From: Laguncularia racemosa | Taxonomy: Eukaryota > Streptophyta > Magnoliopsida > Myrtales > Combretaceae | Direction: 5' to 3' | DNA: 64,000 bases | NCBI GenBank assembly: GCA_037954665.1 | Contig: JBBMOL010000375.1 | Span: 62,001-126,000, forward strand | Shown: positions 23,701 to 34,445 of the stretch, one piece after another | Position numbering within the stretch: the first letter of the stretch is position 1 | How the letters are laid out: each line of letters opens with the position of its first letter | The notes under the pieces: model-generated | The model's database searches: none | Told to the model about the DNA's origin: nothing | What the model saw: the letters and a program-made list of their open reading frames with translations, nothing else | Translations under genes and position numbers: made by a program

Positions 23701-24226
23701 CACCGAAAAAATAGATAGATGGAGTTTATGAGCTAGCAACCATAGGGTCATCAACTACAACAAGCAAGAGAGAATTTTTGAAGTGCTCATTGGTACTTAT
23801 CGTATAGTGAGTGGGTTGAGGGAAAGGGATCGGATGCACATTGTTGACTTTGCCTACAACTTATACACTTGCTAAAAGTGGCAAATATATCGAATCCCAT
23901 GCTTCCATGCCTATGCAATAACTGCTTCAATTAGGCTTGATATTTCAGCATCTATACTTGATTGGTACAAGTAGATGCACCAAGAGCTTGTATACAGGAC
24001 CCACTTCTAGCCTACAAGCAATAAGATCAATTGGGAGCCAGTACAGTTCCCGTTACTTTGTCTAAGAAAGAAGCTTGAATGGAAAAAGGGGAAACTAAGG
24101 CAAAAAAGATACCACATGGAGATGGATATTATGGAGCATTCAAACAAGATCACATGTAGACTTTGCCGATGGGAAGGCCATAATGGAAGAATGTGCCCAC
24201 ATCGACATGGTAATGGTAAGCGTTAG
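20741..24226 (+). pseudogene. Mutator-like (MULE) transposase, split by a solo LTR
   Basis: Plus-strand pieces with many stops. Left of the LTR: FGYKIGRRQV, then the start of the DDE domain VITIDGTFPYEKYMQKLLIA and the GNNH region. Right of it the chain resumes as CLISNRYLSIK, FCIRHIASNFNKAHK and MTSNIVESYNFVLKGARGL. Next come a SWIM-like zinc segment with KWQIYRIPCFHAYAI and a C-terminal knuckle CRLCRRWEGHNGRMC, ending at a TAG at 24224-24226. The second catalytic position, normally Asp in an ISDRH-type motif, reads Asn. MULE transposases cut and paste DNA elements; this one cannot be functional. I could not identify its terminal inverted repeats. Confidence 0.78.
21221..23230 (+). repeat. 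Solo LTR (Tat/Ogre-like) inserted in the MULE
   Basis: Begins TGTAAACACCCCATTTT and ends CTCGACA. It is flanked by perfect 5-bp duplications CCTTA (21216-21220 and 23231-23235). Removing it rejoins the MULE reading frame (YETICL then SNRYLS). TATAAATAG lies at 21904-21912. The start resembles the minus-strand start of LTR A (TGTAGACACCCC), and its end region resembles the left end of LTR A, so it belongs to a related family. There is no internal sequence: a single LTR left after recombination between two LTRs. Confidence 0.92.
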
Positions 24227-25042
24227 ATAATCAGATGCACGGTTAATTAAATCTTAGCTCACCTATGCACATTTACGATATCGAATCATTGCTTATATAA
24301 TGCTAACATTTTTTATTTTCATTGTGTAGATTAGATGGAGCCTTGACCATTTCACCCATTTGTTTTAACATAGTAGGAGGGAGATCATTCATGGATGTTG
24401 GCAATTCTTATACATTAATATTTCAAAATTTGTAATTTATTAACACTTTCTAATAAATTATTTATTTGTATTTTTCTATCTATGCCTTTACATTTTCTTT
24501 AACAATAGTTTCTAAACTTTTTTAATAATCATAAAAATTTCTTCATTGATAAATTTCTTCAAATTGCTTTTTTTTTTTTAAATTAAAATTTTACATAACA
24601 ATAACAAATAAAATAATTTCCATAAATTTAAAAATTATAATAGTTTTTAAATTTAAATAAAAAAAATCAATTGTGCTAAAAGCACAGATCCTTTAGTACA
24701 ATATACTGAAAGAGCGTACCCAGTCTGCACCTTCAATTTTGCCTTCTAAGTTCGTGACTTCAAAACTTATTTTAGAATAATTTTTTGGGTACTCTGTTTT
24801 GGAAATTAAAAAAATATATATTATTTTAGTGGATTCTCCTCATAATGGATCCATTCCAATGGATAAGTGGATTAGCCTCCAATAGTAGAAGTTTTTCTCA
24901 TTAATTTAGCAATTAGATAAAATTCAAATGTAGAAAATTTGATTTATTTTGGCATGCTAAATATTTACACCAATATTAGTATTTTCAAGTAATGTCATAA
25001 GAGATAAACAATCATCATGTCTACCATTATTTGGTTTAAAAG
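24227..25042. other. AT-rich non-coding stretch between MULE and LTR A
   Basis: No open frame or known domain. It probably holds the 3' end of the MULE and its flank; a terminal inverted repeat could not be identified. The last five bases (AAAAG, 25038-25042) are the candidate target-site duplication of the Tat element to the right. Confidence 0.5.
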
Positions 25043-26138
25043 TGTTGAGCCTAAATTTTTCATTTTTTCTAATCTGATTTACATTATAACTTATGCTCAT
25101 TTAATGTAAATCCTTGATTAAAATTAGGAAAAGTTTAATTTATTTAAGAAAAAAGAGTCACTACCTGATTAAGATCGAGAAAATGTTAAATTGAGTCACT
25201 CGGCACTTTCGATCTTTGGATAGCTTCTAACTTGGTCTATCATGGCAACGGAGTGTATGGGAATGGCTCATCGGAGGATCATACAGCTACTGGTATTGTT
25301 GAAGCTTTACGGTGGAGGATTGACTAGGAGCTTCAATTGTTAGTGAAAGGTTTAGTGGAGTTGGTATGGAGTGGCTCGGGTAGTGGCTTTTGAAAGCCGA
25401 AGAAGTAGAAAAATTACTAGGAATGGTCTTTCACCTTAACTAAGCCTAGGTTTGAAGAATTTCTAAAGAGAGGAAGAACTTCGTAGGTTTGGGAAGCTAG
25501 AGAGAGAAACATGAATTTAGCTTGGAGGGAGGGGATTTGAGATCGAATTGGTGCCAAGATGAAGAAAGGATGGTTCTATTTATACTAATTGAGTATCATT
25601 TGAATATGGAAGCTCTTAAATGTGAAGATTTGCCCACCATGGAGGTGCTTGGAATGTGCTTGAAATATTCTTTTATTTCAAGGAAATAAGCATGAATTGA
25701 GTGATTATCTTAGTTGTAGAGAAGCTATACTTTCCTAAGAAGTGGAACCGAAGCTTCGAGTGTTGTCTTGCTTGATTTTGCTGGAAAATGGACAAACGGA
25801 TATCTTGCATGGCTGTTGTTTTTCCAACTTTAAGGCCAATTTCAAATGGCCAAATGCATGAATTTGGACATGAAATTGGTATGGATTAAAAGTATCTCGT
25901 GTAATCTACAAGATTCTACCATTAATTTAGGTGGTTACTTGTAGAAAAAGAAAAAGAAGCTCAAAGTGAGCTTAATGAGTTAGGAAAGTTTGGAAAAAAA
26001 AATGGGGAGCTTGAAGACGACGAATAGTACCATAGTCAGCGAATGGCATGTTGACACGTGGCATTGTTCTAAAAAGAAAAAAAGGATGTGTAGGCGCATG
26101 ATAGAGGAATTGAACATGGGAATTTTATAAAGCATGTG

Positions 26139-26923
26139 TGATGGAAGCCATGATGGGAGCCAAGCTAGAAGGTGGAATGTGGATCCTCTTGAAGTGCCAC
26201 TTGGACTGATCACAAGAACTCGAGCGAAATGATTCAAAGAAGCACTTAACGGGTTGATAAAGGATATCTAAGAAGCTAGAAAAGATTTGAGTAACCATGG
26301 GAATGAACTTGCATTTGTACAAGTCATTCAAGGTTTAACAAAGGAGATCAAAGCATAGGAGATCAAAGCTGCCAGCTTAGGTAGAGAAACAACCGACCTT
26401 GAAAACGCTGGATTAATGTTGCCGGCTTTGAGCCGGCATTGAAATTAGAGAGCTACAGAGGGACTACGTCGCCTTCTACATTGCCGGCGTATATATTCGG
26501 TGTACATCTTATGCCGCCCACTACGCCGCCAGCTTACATCCGGCATACATTGTCTGATTGTTATTTTTCGCAACGTTATTATGTTTTGTCGTTTTGGGTT
26601 TTTTCTTTACGAGTTGTAAACACTATTAATAGTCTGTTAGGGTTGGAAAGAGATACAACTTTGGTTAATATAATTTGAAGAGTATTCCTCTCTTGGTTTT
26701 CCAAAGAACTTCTCTTGAACTTATTGAATCTCTTTCGTGGCATTCAAATCAGACTTATCAATCGGTCTTTCATCCCGATTGTGGTGTCAACATAGTATAC
26801 CAAGGTTCTTGCCTCATTTATAGGCATCCGGTTGCGGTTCCACTTTGATTAATTGGCATCTTGGGCTGTAATTCCAAACGTATTGGTATAGGGTTTCGTT
26901 ACAGGTGGCCGTAGTTTGTATCA
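26139..26923 (+). repeat. Solo LTR (iMet-primed Gypsy family) inserted in LTR A
   Basis: Starts TGATGGAAGCC and ends TTTGTATCA. It aligns along its length with the LTRs of the inverted unit at 38087-40772 (shared ggatcctcttgaagtgcca, tttgtacaagt, tctttcatcccgattgtgg, gggtttcgt). Flanks are ATGTG (left) and GTGTG (right), a duplication with one mismatch, and the surrounding 154-bp repeat rejoins when it is removed. Unlike its relatives it carries GCCGGC motifs (about 26421-26547) in place of CACGGC/GCCGTG motifs. Confidence 0.85.
26421..26547 (+). promoter_or_regulatory. GCCGGC motif array in the solo LTR
   Basis: Contains gccggctttgagccggc, tgccggcg, gccgccagc and tccggcat. It occupies the place where the sister LTRs at 38323-38511 and 40344-40530 carry CACGGC/GCCGTG motifs. 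The best TATA-like match (tattaata near 26627) is 80 bp downstream. Confidence 0.55.
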
Positions 26924-26930
26924 GTGTGTA

Positions 26931-27460
26931 TGTCTTTCTATCAAGCCATTAGCTTGTGCCTCAATTTTATTATGCAAATAAATTGCATTTATTTCCATTT
27001 TGACTTACTTTTCTGTCTTAAAAAAGTTGCCTGTGTTTACTCGATGAGTGAATTAAACTCAGGAATTTTAGAATGCATGCGTGTGTCTTTCCCTCAGGCC
27101 ATTGGCCTATGCCTCATTTTTGTTATGCAAATAAATTGTATTTATTCCCATTTTGACCTACTTTTCAATCCTAGAAAAAAAATTACAAGCATTTGTGCAA
27201 TGGGGGAATTGAGCTTGGGAATTTTAGAATCTATGCATGCATTTTTCCATCAAGCAATTGGCTTGTGCCTCAATTTTATTATGTAAGAAAATTGCATTTA
27301 TTCCCATTTTGACTCACTTTTCAATTCTAAAAAAAATTGCCTACGTTTGCGCAAGGGGGAAGTGGAACTCGAGTCTCCATGAATTGCTTGTGTATATTTT
27401 CCAATCAAGCCATTGGCCTATGCCTTGGTCTTATAATGCAAATAAATTGCATTTATCATG
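26931..27460 (-). repeat. Tandem array, about 154-bp unit, four copies, in LTR A
   Basis: Copies start near 26931, 27084, 27238 and 27391. Each has a tcaagccattggc-like segment, a tgcctcaattttattatg-like segment and a ttgcatttattcccatttt-like segment. Divergence between copies is moderate. A partial further copy lies left of the nested solo LTR (about 26060-26138). The plus-strand frames in it are by-products of the repetition. Confidence 0.85.
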
Positions 27461-27533
27461 ATTTATTTATTTTTTCTTTTTTAATGAAAATACAAATAAA
27501 AATAAAAAGAGTGCAAAAATGGGGTGTCTACAG

Positions 27534-27550
27534 TTACCTCTCTTTAGGGT
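27534..27550 (-). promoter_or_regulatory. Polypurine tract of T1
   Basis: Minus-strand CCCTAAAGAGAGGTAAC directly precedes the TGTAGACACC start of LTR A. LTR B has a matching tract (GGGTAGAGGCAAC), which supports both assignments. Confidence 0.78.
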
Positions 27551-27649
27551 GAAGTTTGAAGAAAACTTTACCACAAAGATCAAAGTGATACATCATTTTT
27601 TCCAAAAGAGTGTACTTTGACAAGCTATCCAACCAAATGTAAGAAATAT

Positions 27650-28095
27650 TTCAAGCTAATAAAAGATGTTTAGGATGGGGCCTTATAGGTTGACTATCCT
27701 AAACTAAGAAAGCATCCCTAAAAGATGAAGTTTAGGAAAGTGCTCCTATGGATTTACTAATTTACATAGGAAAGCATCTATTATAGACTAACAAACCTAA
27801 TAAAAGGTGAATTTTAGGATAGCGCCCCTATGGGCTAATTAAGAAGAAAGCATCTATTACAAATTAGCAACCTTAAGAAAAGATGAATTTTAGGATAGTG
27901 CTCATGTGGGTTGACTAATAGGAAAGTATCTATTACGGACTAGCATATCTAAAAGAAAAGTTTTAGGAAAGTGCCCTTATAGGGCAACTAACCTACTATG
28001 AGGAAGCGTCTTCATTAACTAGCAACCGTATATTGATTAGTAATCGAAAAAATGACTTTTTAAGAAAGTGCCCTTATAGGCTATTTGACCTAAGG
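27650..28095 (-). repeat. Tandem repeat, about 76-bp unit, in the T1 3' UTR
   Basis: About six degenerate copies with the recurring blocks aaagcatctatta, gaattttaggatag and gcccctatggg. The array lies between the PPT and the integrase end. Tat-lineage elements are known for a variable 3' UTR rich in tandem repeats. The rest of 27551-28650 shows no coding frame. Confidence 0.8.
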
Positions 28096-28649
28096 CATAT
28101 CTAAATTTTACTACCCATGCATAATGTATTTTAATAGTAAGGAATTTTACTTGGTTTTGTAGATAGTGCTTAAATAATGAACCCTCTTTTTGAAGTTCAA
28201 AGTAGTCATTTATTTGCCTCCATCTTGAATCAACTCTTTTCTCGTTAAGATTTGCTTTTATTATAGAATCTTCACCCTTTACACTCATTTTACTTAAATT
28301 TATCTCTACTCCCGTTATTTAGGACTTTAACATGAAATATAAAATAAAACTTCCTTTTTAAAAAGGTGAAACCATGATGGAGTATTTGAGCAGTTTTCAT
28401 TATTCATCATTGTTTTATTCCTTATAACTTCCCTCATGTTTAAGTGTATAAGGTAAAACAGGAGTAAAGGAGGAAGAAACATATTGATGAGGTAAGAGAT
28501 GATTGATCCAATGCCAATGACCATTAGGGATATCAACTTTATGTGTAGATGGTAAAAACTAGACCACAAAAGACCAAAGATTGCTAACATTTTCAATAAA
28601 CTCAAGTAAGATTCCATTAATTCATGAAAGATAATACATTTTAATTGCA

Positions 28650-29830
28650 TCAGAATTTACGTGGTTCTTTAAATTTAGACCATCCATATGTGACAAAATT
28701 AATGCCCCTCCAGATAATACAATCTTTGCAAAATATGGCCCCTCATAATTAGGAGTAAACTTCTCTCTAGGATCTTGTATATTCGAGAAGATCTTTCTTA
28801 AAACTAAGTTACCCTTTTGGAAACTTCGAGGTCACACTCTTTTATTAAAGGCTCTAGCCATTCTTTATTAGTAACATTAGTCATGACATAATGCTGATAA
28901 CCTCTTTTCATCAATTAAGCTTCATTGGTCAACCTTCTTTTTCATCTAATCAGCTTCATCTAGTTGAGTTTCTAATAATACTCTGATTGATGAAATCTTA
29001 ACTTCAACCGGTAATATTGCCTCAGTGCTATATACCAAAGAGTAAGGTGTAGCCCTTATTGGTGTTCTAATGGAAGTCCAATAGACCATGGGTGCAAATG
29101 GAAGCATCTCATGCCAATCTTTATAAGTAATGACCATCTTTTCAATAATCCATTTGATATTTTTATTGGTCGCTTCTATAGCCATATTCATTTGTGGTTG
29201 ATGTGGAGTGGAATTCTTGTGATTAATCCTGAAATGTTGGCACAATTCTATCGTGAGCTTGTTGTTGGGGTTCTTTTCATTATCTATAATAATTGACTAA
29301 GGAGATCCATATCAAGCAATAATGTTCCTTTTGATGAATTTGACCATTACTCCTTTAGTAACATTGGTATATGAGGAAGTTTCAACCCATTTGTTGAAAT
29401 AGTCGATTGCCACAAGTATAAATCGATGACCATTGGATGCTTTTGGGGTAGTTGGTCCAGTTATGTCTAAACCCCACATAGAGAACAACCAGGGTGAAGA
29501 AAGTGTATGAAGTTCTTAAAGAGGGGCATTTATTGTGTTAGCATAAATTTGACATAGATGACAATGTCTCATGTGTTTGATGCATTCAGCTTCCATAGTC
29601 AACTAGTAATAATCCAATCTTATGATTTTCTTGGCTAGCATGTAGTCGTTCATATGAGGACTACATATTCCCTCATGTACCTCTTTTATAAGGGCGTTTT
29701 CTTCTTTGTTGTCCAGACATCTCAATAATGTGCTATCAAATGATTGCCTATACAACGTGGGCTCACTTAGTAGAAAATGACTTACCAATCTTTTGAGCAT
29801 TTTTTTGTCTTTCTTATCAGCTTTTTCTAG
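28650..29830 (-). pseudogene. T1 integrase (broken)
   Basis: The zinc region (29540-29800) has His in EVHEGICSPHM and the Cys pair HCHLC. The core has Asp in LDITGPT, an Asp in IIIDNEKN at the second position and Glu in AIEATNKNIK at the third. The tail has EGPYFAKIVLSGGALIL, like the C-terminal domain of Gypsy integrases. Stops break it near 29600, 29340, 29310 and 28944, with further breaks in the tail. Confidence 0.8.
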
Positions 29831-29989
29831 ATATCTTCCATCTCAAAGTAAGATCTTGATGTCATGATACCAAGGCTTATCGTCTTGTGCTTCTTCAACA
29901 ATTAAAAAAGAAGAAGCACATTTATCTTCAATCTCAATCCTAAGAGGTTAGAATTCTACCCCTTTTGAAATTTAGGTCAAAGATGCTAA

Positions 29990-31200
29990 TGTAGTTAAGG
30001 TATTGGCAAACTGATTTTGCATCCTTGGTATATATGTGAATGTGATCTCTCTAAACTTCCCTATTAATCCTAACAACTACTGGTGATAAGGTGATAGGAA
30101 TCAAAATTCTGTAGGACCTATCACTAGGGCAAGAGCTGAAGGGTTACAAAATTTGGTGATGAGGGTCCTCTTTGAACAATCCGACCCTAAAAATATTTGT
30201 ATACTAACTTCTTTTCTATTACTTATTTGTTATGCATTCCAGCAGGTATACTTGTCGGTTTTTATAGGCCGATGGATAAACTTGCTAAAGCTTAGCTTGT
30301 GGGTTATTCATGGATCTACATAAACCAAAGAAGAACTGGTCTAACAAATTGTTCACTTGAATAGAAAAACCAGCCACTTGAAAACCATTTGTATATGTAA
30401 TTGTTGCTTATGGGAACCGGTCATTTTATTTTGTAATGGTAATTTTTATTTTAGGAACCGACCACTTAGTGGAAACTTTGCAATTTTTGGTGTGTTTTTA
30501 CCCTAATAGGAGCAAGTATAAATACTTGCTAACTAGGGTTTTTAGGAAGTTTTTGATATTTTGAAAAATACAAACACTTTGTGCTATGAGGGAGAGCCTT
30601 GCAAATTAAAGATCTCTTATCAATTTTTTTTTGTGAAATTGTGGCGAGAATCAACAAGAGGAGATTGTGAGTCATATCAATCTTGCTTTTGTTGTTAACA
30701 AATTGTGTTTAGTGAGTCATATTTGGGTGCAATTTGTGGTTACTTGTTCATTCACGTGATTTAGGTTATAATTTTCATATTTGGTCATTTCAATTTTGAA
30801 ATTGCTTCTAAGTGTAATTGCGTGATTTTCCATTGAAAATCACATACTTATTTGTTCATATTTCAGTTGGTAGTTTGCTTAATTGGAATCAAGTTCATCG
30901 CGCCATTTTTGAGTCTAAATTTATGTGGTTGATTATTCATTTGTATCTTATGCTTGTGATTTGGATTCTTAAGCAAATCATAAGGTACCGATTTTGGATT
31001 TTTCATCTTATATTCTCTTTGGGTTTGACAAATAATGAGTGGGGAGTCCCTATATACTTCTAATTCATGAATTCCTATATCCAAGGCCATTTTGAGACCT
31101 AGAATGCATGCTCCATATTCTACGATGTTGTTAGTGTGTGGGAACATAAGCTTTGTTGCTAAAAGGACTTGGTTACCTTCAAGTGGGACTAGCACTACTC
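29990..31200 (-). pseudogene. T1 second (archaeal-like) RNase H, split by a solo LTR
   Basis: Right of the solo LTR: MLVPLEGNQVLLATKL and NNIVEYGACILGLKMALD, where EYxACIxGL is the typical core, then YKMKNPKSVPY. Left of it the chain continues with FREITFTYIPRMQNQFAN, the C-terminal signature. This second RNase H between RNase H and integrase is the hallmark of the Tat lineage. Stops are present, and the insertion at 30092 separates the halves. Confidence 0.8.
30092..30980 (+). repeat. Solo LTR with TSD TAAGG inside the T1 second RNase H
   Basis: Begins TGATAGGAATC and ends AGCAAATCA, 889 bp, flanked by perfect TAAGG duplications (30087-30091 and 30981-30985). TATAAATA lies at 30517-30524. 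Near its start the plus strand encodes GPITRARAEGLQNLV, the tail of a Gypsy polyprotein, so in this family the coding region runs into the LTR. Its second half resembles 19960-20600. Confidence 0.92.
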
Positions 31201-31380
31201 CTATTCATAGTCAAATACATTAGCAACTCCATCAAAGTACAGTTTCCATTTGAGAATCTTTCCTCTTTTAGAGTTAAAATCGATTTCAGCCACCAATTAT
31301 CTTCATCTAGGAATTGCACTTGTGGTTCTTGGGAAGTTCCTTCAAGTGGATGCTTAGCCAATTTATTTTCTATAACTTGA

Positions 31381-32336
31381 CCTTTAACTAAACTCTAGTT
31401 CATATAGGTGATGTCAAAGTTAAACAATAGCATTTGCCATTTAGAAATCTTGCCAATTAGGATTAGTTTGTTTGCTAAATATTTCAGGGGATCATGTTTT
31501 GTTAATAATTTAATTGAATAGTAGAGTGTATACTGTCTAAGTTGATGCATAATCCAAACTAATGCACAACATGTCCTCTCTACTTTTGATTATTTTTATT
31601 CCCCTTTAGTAAATTTTTACCTTTAACTAAACTCTAGTTCATATAGGTGATGTCAAAGTTAAACAATAGCATTTGCCATTTAGAAATCTTGCCAATTAGG
31701 ATTAGTTTGTTTGCTAAATATTTCAGGGGATCATGTTTTGTTAATAATTTAATTGAATAGTAGAGTGTATACTGTCTAAGTTGATGCATAATCCAAACTA
31801 ATGCACAACATGTCCTCTCTACTTTTGATTATTTTTATTCCCCTTTAGTAAATTTTTACCTTTAACTAAACTCTAGTTCATATAGGTGATGTCAAAGTTA
31901 AACAATAGCATTTGCCATTTAGAAATCTTGCCAATTAGGATTAGTTTGTTTGCTAAATATTTCAGGGGATCATGTTTTGTTAATAATTTAATTGAATAGC
32001 AGAGTGTATACTGTCTAAGTTGATGCATAATCCAAACTAATGCACAACATGTCCTCTCTACTTTTGATTATTTTTATTCCCCTTTAGTAAATTTTTACCT
32101 TTAACTAAACTCTAGTTCATATAGGTGATGTCAAAGTTAAACAATAGCATTTGCCATTTAGAAATCTTGCCAATTAGGATTAGTTTGTTTGCTAAATATT
32201 TCAGGGGATCATGTTTTGTTAATAATTTAATTGAATAGTAGAGTGTATACTATCTAAGTTGATGCATAATCCAAACTAATGCACAACATGTCCTCTCTAC
32301 TTTTGATTATTTTTATTCCCCTTTAGTAAATTTTTT
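31381..32336 (-). repeat. 239-bp segment of T1 RNase H in four tandem copies
   Basis: Copies start at 31381, 31620, 31859 and 32098, each exactly 239 bp. They are nearly identical: I see one change in the third copy (tagcag for tagtag) and one in the fourth (ctatct for ctgtct). The unit is RNase H coding on the minus strand (RTCCALVWIMHQLRQYTLYY, ISKWQMLLFNFDI). Because 239 is not a multiple of three, the array cannot be read through in one frame. Confidence 0.93.
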
Positions 32337-33330
32337 ACTCAAGTAGTAAATGGCTTGTTCTCTTCCCCTTTTATCCTTTAAGCCAAGCATACACCCTATA
32401 GACTCAAGTAGTATTGTCAAGTACAAAAATAGTGACTTGCCGAGTTTAGGAGTCATTAGTACAGAAGAATTCATGAGATATTGTTTAATTTCCATGAAAG
32501 CTGCTTCACATTCCTCGTTCCACTCTATGGTGACATTTTTCTTTAGTAGTTTGAACAAGAGGCAACATTTATCTATGAGCTATGAGATGAACTAAGCAAT
32601 GTAATTTAGATGCCTAAGTAGTCCTCTGACTTCTTTAAGTGTGCAAGGAGGTGGCATTTTTAGCATCGCTTTGACCTTATCTAGGTCTACCTCCATGCCC
32701 TTTTGATTGACCATAAAACCCAATAATTTTCCTAAGGTAACTCAAAAAGTGCATTTTTCTAGGTTAAAGTTTTAGTTGGTATTTCCTTAATTGTTCAAAA
32801 AAACTTTTTTCATAATGTCTACATGGTCTTCCACTTCTTTGGATTCAACGATCATGTCATCAGCATATACCTCAATTTCTTAGTGCATCATGTTATGAAA
32901 TAATGTAACCATCATTCTTTGATATGTCACCCTAGCATTTTTAAGACCAAAGGACATAACCTTGTAACAAAAGGTACCCTAGGTTGTGATGAAGGTTATC
33001 TTGGTCTTATCTTCTTCTAACATCTTGATTTGGTTATACCTTAAGAAACCATCCATGAATAAGAAAAGATGGTTTCCAGCTACATTATCTACTAAGACAT
33101 CTATGTAGGGTAAAAAAAAATTATATTTTGGTATTGCTTGATTCAGGTTTAGGAAATCTATGCATACATGAACTTTCCCATTTTTCTTTATCACAAGGAC
33201 TATGTTAGCTGCCCATTCAAGATAATTTAATACCTCAATAAACCCAACCGCCAATAATTTCCTGGCATCTTCCTTGATTTTCAATAAAATATCAAGTTGA
33301 AATTGTCTTAATTTTTATTTCTTGGGTTTG
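32337..33330 (-). pseudogene. T1 reverse transcriptase and start of RNase H (broken)
   Basis: The reverse transcriptase has VHVCIDFLNLNQAIPK, LFLFMDGFLRYNQIKM, FGLKNARVTYQ and the catalytic box VYADDMI. The connection to RNase H has WNEECEAAFMEIKQYL, and RNase H begins with YLTILLESIGCMLG. Several stops and frameshifts occur, for example near 32978 and 32885. The sequence closely resembles T2 at 48105-48659. Confidence 0.82.
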
Positions 33331-34220
33331 ATGTCTTCTTGTGTAAGTAGCTTATGAACTATGATCGATAGGTGAATTCTTAGCATATCTTTATAAAACT
33401 ATATGAATACATCAAGGTAATTAGATAATAGCTTGGTTAACCTTCTTTTCTATTCATCATTAAGATTGCCCCCAACCTTAAGGTTCCTAGGGTTATCCTC
33501 ATTCCTTAGGTTGACTATTTCGATTAACTCATCAATGGAAATTCTACATTATTCATATCTTTTCCAGTTCTCTTGAATCACTTTGTGGTCATCAATATCA
33601 TCTCCGACAATTAAATCGATAAGGTCAAAGGTGATATCAACATTTTGACCCCCTATATGACGAGATATCCCTAATTTTCATCATTGGATTTAGATAAATG
33701 TATAAACAAAAATGAATAAGTAGAAGCAGAGATGGAATGAATTGAGATTTTATTGATTTCATTTATGTGGGTTACACTTATTGAATGAAAAAAAAAAAAC
33801 ACAAAAACTCAACAAATATTAAACCATGGTCTACCCTTACTCTAAAGTAAGTCTATTGCTATTTAGGGGAAAAGAGAACCAACTTTGGAGTGATTGGGAG
33901 CTATAGGATATGCCCATTGATTCTTACAGCTTGTTTTTTGTGAGCTTGTTAGAGTTTTCTTCTGTTACAGATATCAACGTCTCATAACTAGTTAGATAGG
34001 TGAATGCTGTTTGGAATGGTGGAAAATTCATTAGGGCATTATACAATCTACCTCCCCTTTTTCCTTGCCTGAACCTCATACAAAGTTTTTCTTTTGGAGT
34101 AGGGACATATCTACTAGAGATGAATTTGACCTTCTAGTAGAGGCTAGAAGATATAGCCTACGCTATGTGGATCCAAGGCCTTCCAAGAAGTAAGTTAAAG
34201 GACCTTGGTATGTCTAGAAC
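33331..34220. other. Linker between T1 reverse transcriptase and protease
   Basis: Minus-strand coding remains without a recognisable domain. The matching linker in T2 lies at about 48900-49020 and 58640-59480, on either side of Athila-K, which supports the assignment. Confidence 0.5.
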
Positions 34221-34445
34221 TTAGAAAGGGATTCCAAATAAATGCAAGTTGATTCCCACCATCAAGTTAATTTCCCCTACAATTTCCCTCCTTGATCCAT
34301 TAAAAGCCCTTATTGTAGTAGAACTTAGCTTGATGTTAGCTATATCAACACTTAGCGGGTTAAGAGTAGCTAGAGGGCATACATCGAGGGAGGACCCATT
34401 ATCGATAAGGAACCTAAAAAAAATCACGTTGTTGCACTTGATCAC
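34221..34445 (-). pseudogene. T1 aspartic protease fragment
   Basis: An open piece of 74 codons with the active-site region FLIDNGSSLDVCPL and IRAFNGSRREIVGEI, a conserved Tat protease segment. The usual catalytic triplet is D-T/S-G; here the middle residue is Asn. Upstream protease sequence is broken. Confidence 0.75.

Larger units (their letters stand above)
25043..27533 (-). repeat. LTR A: 3' LTR of T1
   Basis: On the minus strand it starts TGTAGACACCCCATTTTTGC at 27533 and ends GGCTCAACA at 25043. A TATAAATAG box lies on the minus strand at 25576-25584. It contains a 154-bp tandem array and a nested solo LTR (26139-26923); without that insertion it is about 1.7 kb. It is homologous to LTR E at the right window edge. 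Confidence 0.85.

Noticed and set aside
26924..27552. Repetitive open frames suggesting a protein with internal repeats
   Set aside because: They arise from the 154-bp tandem array inside LTR A. The frame is not kept between units, and the opposite strand is the element's sense strand.
26931..32336. Regularly spaced repeats considered as a CRISPR array
   Set aside because: The units are 154 and 239 bp tandem duplications without unique spacers, in a plant retrotransposon. Nothing resembles cas genes.
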